Origin: Defluviicoccus sp.
GTDB lineage: Bacteria > Pseudomonadota > Alphaproteobacteria > MPNO01
Length of the DNA stretch: 64,000 bases
NCBI GenBank assembly: GCA_022826125.1
Contig: JAJDVM010000128.1
Coordinates: forward strand, 1-64,000
Direction: 5' to 3'
A program made the translations under genes and the position numbers. This document shows, piece after piece, positions 28,538 through 37,100 of the stretch; position 1 is the first letter of the stretch, and each line of letters opens with the position of its first letter. Under the pieces are notes generated by a model that saw only the letters and a program-made list of their open reading frames with translations, made no database searches and was not told the DNA's origin.

Positions 28538-29427
28538 CGGCGCATCACCGGGTCGAGCGCGTTCTTCAGACCGTCGCCCAGCGCGTTCAGCGCCAGCACC
28601 AGCGCGATGACGCAGAGGATCGGCAGGATCATCAGCCAGGGCGCCTGGTTCACGTATTTCCGGCCGTCGGAAATCATGCCGCCCCAGGTCGGGAAGTCGG
28701 AAGCGAGCGACAGGTTCACGTAGCTGAGGATCGCCTCGACGATCACCGCGATGCCCATCTCCAGGGTGAACAGGACGATCAGCAGGGGCAGCACGTTGGG
28801 CAGGATCTCGCGCCACAGGATACGCATCCGCCCGAGCCCGATCGTGATCGCCGAGGCAACGTAGTCCTGCTGCCTCTGGGCCATGGTCTCGGCGCGGACG
28901 ACCCGGCAGAAGCGCGTCCAGTCGATCACCGCGATGGCGATGATCACGGAATGCAGCCCCGTCCCCATCACCGCGACGAGCACGATGGAGAGAAGGACCG
29001 CCGGAAAGGCCATCCAGATCTCGACCAGGCGAGAGATCGCGATGTCGACCCAGCCGCCGAGATAGCCGGCGAGCAGGCCGAGCACGGTGCCGAGCAGTCC
29101 CGCCGCCGCTGCCGCGGCGACCGCGACGAACAGCGCGATCCGCGCGCCGTAGACCAGCCGGGACAGGATATCCCGGCCCAGATTGTCGGTGCCGAACGGA
29201 TAGCCCGGCTCCGCCTTGTCCGACCAGGCCGGAGGGACGTATTGCAGCATCAGGTCCTGCTCCACCGGGTCGTGCGGCGCGATCAGCGGCGCGAACACGG
29301 CGGCGAGCGCGAAGAACAGCAGCACCGCGCCGCCCAGCACGACCCGCCGGTTGGCCAGCAGCCGGCGCGCCGTTGCATCCGCCGCGCGCGGCGCAGGGGC
29401 GCCGGGGACCGACGCCACCTCAGCCAT
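28534..29427 (-). CDS. Peptide ABC transporter permease (DppC/OppC-like)
   Basis: 297 aa; FGTDNLGRDILSRLVYGARIALFVAVAA. Confidence 0.93.
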   Translation of the reverse strand: MAEVASVPGAPAPRAADATARRLLANRRVVLGGAVLLFFALAAVFAPLIAPHDPVEQDLMLQYVPPAWSDKAEPGYPFGTDNLGRDILSRLVYGARIALFVAVAAAAAAGLLGTVLGLLAGYLGGWVDIAISRLVEIWMAFPAVLLSIVLVAVMGTGLHSVIIAIAVIDWTRFCRVVRAETMAQRQQDYVASAITIGLGRMRILWREILPNVLPLLIVLFTLEMGIAVIVEAILSYVNLSLASDFPTWGGMISDGRKYVNQAPWLMILPILCVIALVLALNALGDGLKNALDPVMRR

Positions 29428-30430
29428 GGCGCATCCGGGGGTTCAGGAGCGCGTAGCTCATGTCGACCAGCAGGTTGATGGCGATGAACAGCACCGCGAA
29501 GGTGAGCACCAGGCCCTGGATCAGCGGCAGATCGCGGTTGATCACGGCGTCGATCGCCATGTTGCCGATGCCGGGATAGGAGAAGATCTTCTCGACCAGC
29601 ACCGTGCCGCCGACCAGGAAGGTGAACTGGACGCCGGTGAGCGTAACCGTTGGGACCAGCGCGTTGCGCAGCGCCTCGCGGCAGACGATGCGTAGCCGCG
29701 AGAAGCCCTTGACCCGCGCCATCAGGATGTAGTCCTGGGTCATCGCCTCGTTTATCGACGTCTTGAGCACCCGCGAGATAATTGCGGCCAGCGGCAGCGC
29801 GAGCGCGAGGGCCGGCAAGACGGCGTGCAGCAGGACCGAGCCGAAGGCGTCGAGGCGCAGGCGCATCAGGCTCTCGATCATCAGGAAGCCGGTCGCACCC
29901 CGGAACGCGACGTCGTGGCCGATCCGGCCGGAGATCGGCAGCCCGTCGAGCGCGAAGACGACGACGAACAGGATGAACAGGAGCGCCCACAGGAAGTCCG
30001 GGATCGCGAGGGTGAAGCCGGCCGCGCCGTCGACCGCCGCCTCGCCCGCCCGGCCGCGCCAGTAGGCGCCGGCGAGCGCCATCGCGCCGCCCAGCGCCAC
30101 CGCGACCAGCATGGCGACCAGGCACAGCTCAATCGTCACCGGCAGGCGGCCCAGCACCAGCTCCATCACGTCCTGGCGCATCGAGATCGAGGTGCCGAAA
30201 TCGCCGGCCGCGAGGTCCCGCAGATAGTAGACGAACTGGAGCGCGATGCTCTCGTCCAGCCCGTAGAGCCGGCGCAGCTCCGCGATGTCGGCCTCCGTCG
30301 CCCCCGGCCCGATCAGCATGGCGATCGGATCGCCCGGAACGACGCGCAGCAGCACGAACACAATGACGGCCACGCCGAACAGCGTCGGGACGGCGAGAAG
30401 CAGCCGGCGGAGCAGGAAGGTCCAGGACAT
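29420..30430 (-). CDS. Peptide ABC transporter permease (DppB/OppB-like)
   Basis: 336 aa; FLLRRLLLAVPTLFGVAVIVFVLLRVVPGDPIAMLIGPGATEADIAELRRLYGLDESI. Confidence 0.95.
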   Translation of the reverse strand: MSWTFLLRRLLLAVPTLFGVAVIVFVLLRVVPGDPIAMLIGPGATEADIAELRRLYGLDESIALQFVYYLRDLAAGDFGTSISMRQDVMELVLGRLPVTIELCLVAMLVAVALGGAMALAGAYWRGRAGEAAVDGAAGFTLAIPDFLWALLFILFVVVFALDGLPISGRIGHDVAFRGATGFLMIESLMRLRLDAFGSVLLHAVLPALALALPLAAIISRVLKTSINEAMTQDYILMARVKGFSRLRIVCREALRNALVPTVTLTGVQFTFLVGGTVLVEKIFSYPGIGNMAIDAVINRDLPLIQGLVLTFAVLFIAINLLVDMSYALLNPRMRHG

Positions 30431-30460
30431 GGGCGGGCGTCGGAAGGCGCGCGAGCGCGG

Positions 30461-30560
30461 CCGCCCTTCGATACGCCGCTTCGGGGCTACTCAGGGTGAG
30501 TGTGAGTACAAGACTTCCTCATCCCGGGCAGGCGCGCCGGCGCCGTATCGAGGGACACGC
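30461..30560. repeat. Dispersed inverted repeat family B, copy 1
   Basis: ccgcccttcgatacgccgcttcggggctactcagggtgag ... ctcatcccgggcagg...gccgtatcgagggacacgc. Confidence 0.8.
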
Positions 30561-30565
30561 CGCCC

Positions 30566-32110
30566 CTACCCCTTCGAGATCGCCTGCGGCAGGACGAAGT
30601 TGGCAAAGTGGCCCTGGAATTTGAGGCCCTTCTTGAACACCACCGGCTGGACCTGCTGGTAGAGCGGGAAGACATAGGCCTTGTCCGCGATGTACCGGTT
30701 GACCTTCCGCCAGCCGGCTATGCGCTTGGCCTCATCCTTCTCGCCCCAGAGCGGGCCGATCATGCCGTCGAGATCGTCGGTGTCCCAGGTCGAGTGCGGC
30801 GATGGGCCGAACATGGCGTGGCCGGTCGAGGTGGTGGGGTCGCCGATCGAGTTGCCCCAGTTGTAGAACGCCGCCGGGGCCAGCTTGTCCTGGGCGCGCA
30901 GCTCGAAATGCTTGGCAACCTCGTAGACCTCGATCTCGGCCTGGATGCCGACCTTGCGCCACATGCCGACGATCGCCTGGATGACCTCGTAATCCTTGGC
31001 GATGTAGCCGCGCGTGGTCTGGATCGTGAACCTGACCGGCTTGTCCTTCGAATAGCCGGACTTGGCGAGCAGCGCCGCCGCTCCCTTGGGGTCGTAGGGC
31101 GTCTTCACGTCGGGATCGAAGCCGGTATAGGGCGGCGCCAGCAGGGTCTCGATGGGCACGCCGTAGCCGCGCAGCAGCCGGTCGACGATCGCCTTCTTGT
31201 TCACCGCCATCACCGCTGCCCGGCGCACGTTGATGTCGGTCATCGGCGCGACGTCGTTGAAGAAGATCATGGCGATGTCGGAGACCGGCGTGGCCGCGCC
31301 CTCGAGCCCGTCCTTGGCGCGCAGCCGGTCGTATTCCTCGAACGGGATGTTGAGGGTGAGGTCCGACCGGCCACTCTCGATCTCGGCGATGCGCGCCGCC
31401 GGATCGGTGACGAACTTGAACACCACGGTCTTGAAGGCCGGCGCGTCGCCCCAATAGCCGGGATTCGCCTTGAGGCGCACGAAGGAGCCGCGCTGGAACT
31501 CGTCCACCATGTAGGGGCCGGAGCCCATCGGCTGCTTCTCGAAGCCCTCCTTGCCGACCTTCTCGTAGTGGTGCGGCGGCAGGACATAGGCGGTCAGGAA
31601 CGCCATCCACTTGAACAGATCCGGCGTGTACTGCTTGACGTCGCCGGTGACGACGTTGCCCTCGGCCTTCAGATTGGCGACCGAGGCCCAGATGAAGGAG
31701 ACCGGGTTGCCGGTCTTCGAATCGGCGACGCGCCGCAGGTTCCAGACGATGTCCTCCGCCGTGACCGGCTTGCCGTCCTGCCACTTCGCGCCCTGGCGCA
31801 CCTCCATGCGGATCTTGGTCTTGCCGTCGGTCCAACCCCATTTGGTGAGCAGGCCGGGCCGGAAGCTCAGATCGGCGTTCTGGTCGATATACTGGTCGAA
31901 CACGCATTTGTAGATCGACATGAGCTGCGGGTTGACCGAGGACAGGCCGGTCGTCGGGTCCCAGGCCGGCAGCGGCACGTGATAGGCGATGGTCAGCGTG
32001 TCGCCGATCGCCGCCGCCGCCGCGCGGTCGAACAGCAGCGCGCCGAGTCCGGCGGTCGCGCCGGCCGCGCCGGCGGTGTGCAGGAACTGCCTGCGGTCGA
32101 GATGGGTCAT
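30566..32110 (-). CDS. ABC transporter substrate-binding protein (SBP family 5, peptide type)
   Basis: 514 aa; Tat-like MTHLDRRQFLHTAGAAGATAGLGALLF, LTIAYHVPLPAWDPTTG, LLTKWGWTDGKTKIRMEVRQGAKWQDGKPVTAEDIVWNL. Confidence 0.92.
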   Translation of the reverse strand: MTHLDRRQFLHTAGAAGATAGLGALLFDRAAAAAIGDTLTIAYHVPLPAWDPTTGLSSVNPQLMSIYKCVFDQYIDQNADLSFRPGLLTKWGWTDGKTKIRMEVRQGAKWQDGKPVTAEDIVWNLRRVADSKTGNPVSFIWASVANLKAEGNVVTGDVKQYTPDLFKWMAFLTAYVLPPHHYEKVGKEGFEKQPMGSGPYMVDEFQRGSFVRLKANPGYWGDAPAFKTVVFKFVTDPAARIAEIESGRSDLTLNIPFEEYDRLRAKDGLEGAATPVSDIAMIFFNDVAPMTDINVRRAAVMAVNKKAIVDRLLRGYGVPIETLLAPPYTGFDPDVKTPYDPKGAAALLAKSGYSKDKPVRFTIQTTRGYIAKDYEVIQAIVGMWRKVGIQAEIEVYEVAKHFELRAQDKLAPAAFYNWGNSIGDPTTSTGHAMFGPSPHSTWDTDDLDGMIGPLWGEKDEAKRIAGWRKVNRYIADKAYVFPLYQQVQPVVFKKGLKFQGHFANFVLPQAISKG

Positions 32111-32318
32111 GGTTCTCTCCCTTCGGAAGCGTCTGATGGGGAACGGCCGGCCCGGTCACGCGAGCCCGTCAGGGCCGCGCCGATGGAGCGCTCTCCCGGA
32201 TGATCGCACCATAATCCGCCGGTCCGGCGCTGGCGAGTGGCGTCGCGAACGGCCGCTGCCGTTCCGTCCGGCCGCGATACGTTCTAGACTCCCCTCTCCA
32301 CCGGACGGAGGTCCGCTC

Positions 32319-33512
32319 ATGTCGTCCCGTAACCGCGAGGCGTGGGAGCGTTCGCCCCGACTGCCGCCGACCCACTATGTCGACACGGCGGCCTATTCCG
32401 ACCCCGCGATCTTCGCCGACGAGATGGACCGGATCATGGCCCGGTGCTGGCGGTTCGCCTGCCACGAGAGCGAGCTGCCGGAGCCCTTCGATTTCCGCAC
32501 CGTCGACCATGCGGAGGTGCCGTTGGTGCTCGTCCGGGGCGGCGACGGGCGGATCCGCACCTTCTACAACGTGTGTCCGCATCGCGGCGCGAAGCTGTTC
32601 AACGACCTCTCCGGCAACGCGGAACGCAAGACCTGCTTCTTCCACCACTGGACCTTCGACTGGGAAGGCAACTGCGTCGCCCGGCCGCGTCCCGGGCCGT
32701 ACGAGGACGCGAACCTGACGGCGGAGGATTGCGGACTCCGGGAGGTGCCGACGGAATCCCTTTACGGCCTGGTCTTCTTCAATCTCGACGACGATCCGGT
32801 CCCGTTCGCCGACTATTTCGGCGATGCGCTGTCCTGCTACGAGCGGACCCTGACCGAGGAGCCGGTGGAGGTGTTCCATTACCACCGGGCGACGATCCGG
32901 GCGAACTGGAAGCAGTGGATCGAGTCCAACATGGACCACTACCACGAGTGGATGCACGTCATGCTGCGGCGGACCAACGTGCTGACCGAGGAGACGTTCT
33001 TCCGTCGCCGTATCGAGCTCTACCCGCACGGCCACATCGAGTTCCGCGGCATGGAGGTCGATTACGGGGACGAGGGCACGATCCTGCCGCGCGAGCGGAC
33101 GCGGCTGCTGCCGGGGCTCGCCGCCGAGACCTTCCACTCGACCCCGATCTTTCCCAACACCGTGCTGATGACGCGCGGCACTGTGATGCGGATCGACACC
33201 ACCACCCCGCTCACCCCGGATACCTCGCTGGTCGAGTTCCGTGGGCTCGGTCTCAAGGGCGACAGCGAGGAGGACCGGATGGTCCGGGTCCGCCACCACA
33301 ACGAGTTCTGGGGGCCGATGAGCCACAACCTGCCCGAGGATTTGTTCGCGGCCGAGCAATGCGCGCCCGGCTACCGGACCGGTGCCGCCTCATGGGGCAT
33401 CATCTGCCGGGAAGAGAACCTGTCGGCCCAGGACGACGGAGGGATGCGCCACTTCTACGCCGAGTGGAGCCGGCGCATGGGCCGCCTGGCGAGCGCGCCC
33501 ACGGCCGCGTAG
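32319..33512 (+). CDS. Rieske-type aromatic ring-hydroxylating dioxygenase alpha subunit
   Basis: Rieske ligands NVCPHRGAKLFNDLSGNAERKTCFFHHWTFDWEGN; start MSSRNREAW. Confidence 0.9.
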   Translation: MSSRNREAWERSPRLPPTHYVDTAAYSDPAIFADEMDRIMARCWRFACHESELPEPFDFRTVDHAEVPLVLVRGGDGRIRTFYNVCPHRGAKLFNDLSGNAERKTCFFHHWTFDWEGNCVARPRPGPYEDANLTAEDCGLREVPTESLYGLVFFNLDDDPVPFADYFGDALSCYERTLTEEPVEVFHYHRATIRANWKQWIESNMDHYHEWMHVMLRRTNVLTEETFFRRRIELYPHGHIEFRGMEVDYGDEGTILPRERTRLLPGLAAETFHSTPIFPNTVLMTRGTVMRIDTTTPLTPDTSLVEFRGLGLKGDSEEDRMVRVRHHNEFWGPMSHNLPEDLFAAEQCAPGYRTGAASWGIICREENLSAQDDGGMRHFYAEWSRRMGRLASAPTAA

Positions 33513-33521
33513 GGGCGTGGC

Positions 33522-33986
33522 TTGGCGGTCGGAAACGAGGAGATCCGCGACTTCCTGAACCGGGTCGCCGACGCGCTCGACCGCGAGGCATGGGACGAAT
33601 TCCTGTCGATGTGCGCGCCCGGCTTCGAGTACCGCGTCACCGCGCACTCCTACGAGCTCGACGAGGACATGATCTGGCTGATCCACGACCTGGACGGGTT
33701 GCGCCACCTGTTCGACGTGCTGCCCGAGCAGCTCGGCCGCAGGGGAACCCGGATGCTGCGCCATGTGTCGTTCGCCGGTATCGAGCCCGGAGAGGCCGAG
33801 GGGCAGTTCGTCGCGACCAGCAAGGTTCTCGCCGTCCTGACCTCGCCGGAGGGCGTTTCGGAGCTGTTCGCGGCCGGGCGGTACGTCGATGTCGTCGACG
33901 CCGCGGGCGCGGCGCCCCGGCTGCTGCGTCGGGAAACCCGGCTCGACACGCGCGAACTCGGCATCGGCTCCCACGTGCCGATCTAG
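33522..33986 (+). CDS. Aromatic ring-hydroxylating dioxygenase beta subunit-like (SnoaL-type fold)
   Basis: 154 aa; EIRDFLNRVADALDREAWDEFLSMCAPGFEYRVTAHSYEL; TTG start 9 nt after alpha stop. Confidence 0.65.
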   Translation: MAVGNEEIRDFLNRVADALDREAWDEFLSMCAPGFEYRVTAHSYELDEDMIWLIHDLDGLRHLFDVLPEQLGRRGTRMLRHVSFAGIEPGEAEGQFVATSKVLAVLTSPEGVSELFAAGRYVDVVDAAGAAPRLLRRETRLDTRELGIGSHVPI

Positions 33987-34025
33987 GCTTGACCGTCTTG
34001 GGTGGAGCCGTTGTCCAAACCGAGG

Positions 34026-34135
34026 CCGCCCTTCGATACGCCGCTTCGTGGCTACTCAGGGTGAGGATATTGTTGATTTCAAATGGGAAATTCCTCATCC
34101 CGAGTAGCCGCGAAGCGGCGTATCGAGGGACGCGC
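34026..34135. repeat. Dispersed inverted repeat family B, copy 2 (near-perfect long hairpin)
   Basis: cgatacgccgcttcgtggctactcagggtgag ... ctcatcccgagtagccgcgaagcggcgtatcg. Confidence 0.88.
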
Positions 34136-34446
34136 TGCAGTCGAACCTTTATTAGCGTCTCGGTCGAGAAACAGCCTCACGATGCTGGCTGGCGTCCCCG
34201 CCGGATACAGAAGGAATCAGTGCCTTCGCCCGCGTCAATCGCGGCCTGTTCCGCATCTCGGTCGTCCAGGAGGTCGTCGGGCAGGCGCAGATGTGCCAGT
34301 GGCGCAGGCTCGCGCCGCTTGGCTTCCGCGATCTCGTGTGTGACGGGCGGCACGGCCTTACTCCTCTGTGAGCGACTATCGACGAAGCCGCTTCCCGACA
34401 AAATGTACGATAAAGCCGGTCATATGCAAGCACCAGCGCGCTTCCG

Positions 34447-35907
34447 CTATGCCGCGCGGCGCTTGAGCTGACGCAGTACCGGGGGGACGAGGTCGGGGAG
34501 GTCTTCGGCGATCAGGCCGGGGCCGAAGGCGGTCGCCGCCTCGCCGTGGATCCAGGCGGCGGCGCACGCCGCCTCGAATGCCGGCAGCCCCTGGGCGAGA
34601 AGGCCGAGGGTGAGACCCGCCAGCACGTCCCCCGACCCGGCGGTGGCGAGCTCCGGCGGCGCGTTGGCGTTGATCGCGATCCGCCCGTCGGGGGCCGCGA
34701 TCGCGGTGTCGGTGCCCTTGAGGAGGACCGTGGCGCCCGACAAAGAGGCCGCCTTGCGCGCGCGTGCCGGTTTGTCCCCGTCGGATTCGAACAGCCGGGC
34801 AAACTCGCCCTCGTGCGGCGTGAGGATCGCCGGCGTCCGGCCGATGGCGGCAAACAGAGTCTCCGGCGAGCCGGCGAACACGGTCAGCGCGTCGGCGTCG
34901 AGGACCGCCGGCTTGCCCGTGGCGAGGGCGCGGGACACGAGCTCCCGCGTGCCGTCCGAGACCCCCGCCCCCGGCCCGACCAGCGCCGCCGTGCGCCTCG
35001 GATCCCCGAGATAGTCCGCGAAGGCCTCCGGACTCCCGGCTTCGACGACCAGCGGACCGACCAGTCCGGCCGCGTAGATCGTCCGCGCTTCCGGCGGACA
35101 GAGGACGCTCGTCATGCCGGCGCCGATCCGCATGGCCGCCCGCGCCGCGAGCCGGGCCGCGCCGGTCATCTCGGCGCCGCCGGCGATGACCGCGTGGCCC
35201 CGGCTGTATTTGTGATCGCCCGGCCGCGGCCAGCGCAGCGCGCCGGCCCACAGATCGGGTTCGTTGGCGAACGCGGCGGGGCGGATTTCGTCCAGTACGG
35301 AATCGGGAATCCCGATATCGGCGACATGAACGTCGCCCATGGAAAAACGCCCCGGATCGAGCAGGTGTCCGGGTTTCCGGCGAAAAAAGGTGATCGTCAG
35401 CGCGGCGTTCGGCGCGGCCCCTCGGATTTCGCCGGTATTGCCGTCGACCCCGCTCGGCACGTCGACGGCGGCGCAGGGGCGCTCGCCTATCGCCTCGATC
35501 GCGGCGCGCGCCTCCCCGTCCACGTCGCGGACCAGCCCGGCGCCGAATATCGCGTCGACGACGAGCTCCGCGTCCCCGACCGCCTTCGCCGACATGGGTT
35601 CGACCGGGCCAGTCCAGCGCGCGGCATTGACCGCCGCGTCGCCCTTCAGCCGGTCGCGGCCGCCCAGCAGCGCGACCCGGACCGGCCAGCCCCGCCCGTC
35701 GAGCAGGCGCGCGATGACGAAGCCGTCGCCGCCGTTGTTGCCGGGTCCGCACAGAACCGTCGTCGGACGGCTGGCCCAGCGCGCGCAAATCCGGTCCGCC
35801 GCCGCTCGGCCGGCCGCTTCCATCAGCTCGACACCGGGCGTACCGCCGGCGATGGCGAGCGCATCGGCGCGGGACATCTCCTCGACGGTCAGCAGCTCGG
35901 CGGCCAT
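34447..35907 (-). CDS. nnr: Bifunctional NAD(P)H-hydrate epimerase / ADP-dependent NAD(P)H-hydrate dehydratase
   Basis: 486 aa; VLCGPGNNGGDGFVIARLL; YSRGHAVIAGGAEMTGAARLAARAAMRIGAG; TAGSGDVLAGLTLGLLAQG. Confidence 0.95.
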   Translation of the reverse strand: MAAELLTVEEMSRADALAIAGGTPGVELMEAAGRAAADRICARWASRPTTVLCGPGNNGGDGFVIARLLDGRGWPVRVALLGGRDRLKGDAAVNAARWTGPVEPMSAKAVGDAELVVDAIFGAGLVRDVDGEARAAIEAIGERPCAAVDVPSGVDGNTGEIRGAAPNAALTITFFRRKPGHLLDPGRFSMGDVHVADIGIPDSVLDEIRPAAFANEPDLWAGALRWPRPGDHKYSRGHAVIAGGAEMTGAARLAARAAMRIGAGMTSVLCPPEARTIYAAGLVGPLVVEAGSPEAFADYLGDPRRTAALVGPGAGVSDGTRELVSRALATGKPAVLDADALTVFAGSPETLFAAIGRTPAILTPHEGEFARLFESDGDKPARARKAASLSGATVLLKGTDTAIAAPDGRIAINANAPPELATAGSGDVLAGLTLGLLAQGLPAFEAACAAAWIHGEAATAFGPGLIAEDLPDLVPPVLRQLKRRAA

Positions 35908-35928
35908 GGGCCCGTCCCCGAGACCGGA

Positions 35929-36624
35929 TCAGGCGGCCGTTTCGCCGCGTTCGCGCCCGGCAAGCTCCTCCAGCACCTCGTCGAGGGTCATCACGTCGGC
36001 ATATTTGTGGTGCAGGTCGAACAGCGCGATCTTGTGGATCAGCTCGGCGCGGTCGAACACGCACTCCTCGACCACCGTCGCGTGGTAACCGTTGGAATAG
36101 GCGTCGACGGTCGAGGCCCGCACGCAGCCCGACGTCGAGTCGCCGCAGATCAGCACGCTGTCGACGCCGAGCCGGGTGAGATGGGCGACCAGCGGCGTGC
36201 CGTAGAACGCGCTCGCCCTCTCCTTCTCGATCAGCAGATCGCCCGGGCGCGGCGCGAACGCCTCGTAAATCTCGTAGTCGTCGCCCGACCCGGTACCGAC
36301 CTGTCGGTTGGTCGCGACGACGCTGCCGCGCTTCGTCGCGGCGGTGGTGTAGATCACCGGCAGTCCCAGAGCCCGGGCGGCCGCGAACAGGCTCTTGGTG
36401 GGCTCGATGGCGGCATGGGCGAATACGCCGCAGGCGCTCGGGTAGCGGTCGATCAGCTCGTTCACCGGCTTCGCGCCGCCGCGATAGACGAGCTTGTAGA
36501 GATCGATCGCGAGCAGCGCTGGGTTGCGCCCGACATAGACCTCGCGGCGGTAGGCGGCGTAGATCTCCAGCACGTCTCGCGGGATCACGTCCTTCCAGCA
36601 ATGGTCTTCGAAATCGCGGGCCAT
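35929..36624 (-). CDS. Isochorismatase family cysteine hydrolase
   Basis: 231 aa; LLAIDLYKLVYRGG..., LVAHLTRLGVDSVLICGDSTSGCVRASTVDAYSNGYHATVVEECVFDR. Confidence 0.9.
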   Translation of the reverse strand: MARDFEDHCWKDVIPRDVLEIYAAYRREVYVGRNPALLAIDLYKLVYRGGAKPVNELIDRYPSACGVFAHAAIEPTKSLFAAARALGLPVIYTTAATKRGSVVATNRQVGTGSGDDYEIYEAFAPRPGDLLIEKERASAFYGTPLVAHLTRLGVDSVLICGDSTSGCVRASTVDAYSNGYHATVVEECVFDRAELIHKIALFDLHHKYADVMTLDEVLEELAGRERGETAA

Positions 36625-36923
36625 CAGCTTTCTCCGTTCCTGTCTCTCAACTCGGCCATGCGGCGGACGAGCTCGTCCTCGCTCACGATGTTCTTCTCGG
36701 CCAGCGCCTTCGCGAGCGCCGTGATGCGCAGCTCGTGATAGCCGAGACGCGCATAGTCCCCGGGGCCGAGCTCTTCTATCCTGCGCCTCTGCTCATGCAG
36801 ACAGTAGCGCGAGTCGATCAGCGAGCGCAGCGCCTCCGCGAGCCTGGCCCATCGCGGGGTCGCCGTGACCGTCCGGTCGACCGGACCCGCGATCATTCCG
36901 CCGATATCGTGATGGGACCGCAT
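36624..36923 (-). CDS. Small protein resembling the N-terminal helical domain of nitrile hydratase beta subunit
   Basis: DSRYCLHEQRRRIEELGPGDYARLGYHELRITALAKALAEKNIVSEDELVRRMAELRDRN; TGATG overlap with isochorismatase gene. Confidence 0.55.
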   Translation of the reverse strand: MRSHHDIGGMIAGPVDRTVTATPRWARLAEALRSLIDSRYCLHEQRRRIEELGPGDYARLGYHELRITALAKALAEKNIVSEDELVRRMAELRDRNGES

Positions 36924-36977
36924 GCCGGCCAGTCTCCCAAATCGCGCGGGACCGGTCGATAGCCTGTCGCTCCCCGA

Positions 36978-37033
36978 CCCGTCATTTCGACCGCAAGATT
37001 TCTCCGCTCGCTGCGCTCGGTCGAAATGACGGG
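36978..37033. repeat. Dispersed inverted repeat family A copy with 16-bp perfect arms
   Basis: cccgtcatttcgaccg ... cggtcgaaatgacggg. Confidence 0.88.
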
Positions 37034-37100
37034 CCGGGGAATGGGCGGCCTGCCTTGCGCGGTCTCCGGTTTCCCTATACGCCAGAGGCGGGAGGCTGCG

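Noticed and set aside
34177-34401. Small minus-strand ORF (74 aa) between the repeat and nnr
   Set aside because: No recognisable domain and no clear ribosome-binding site; insufficient support to call a gene.
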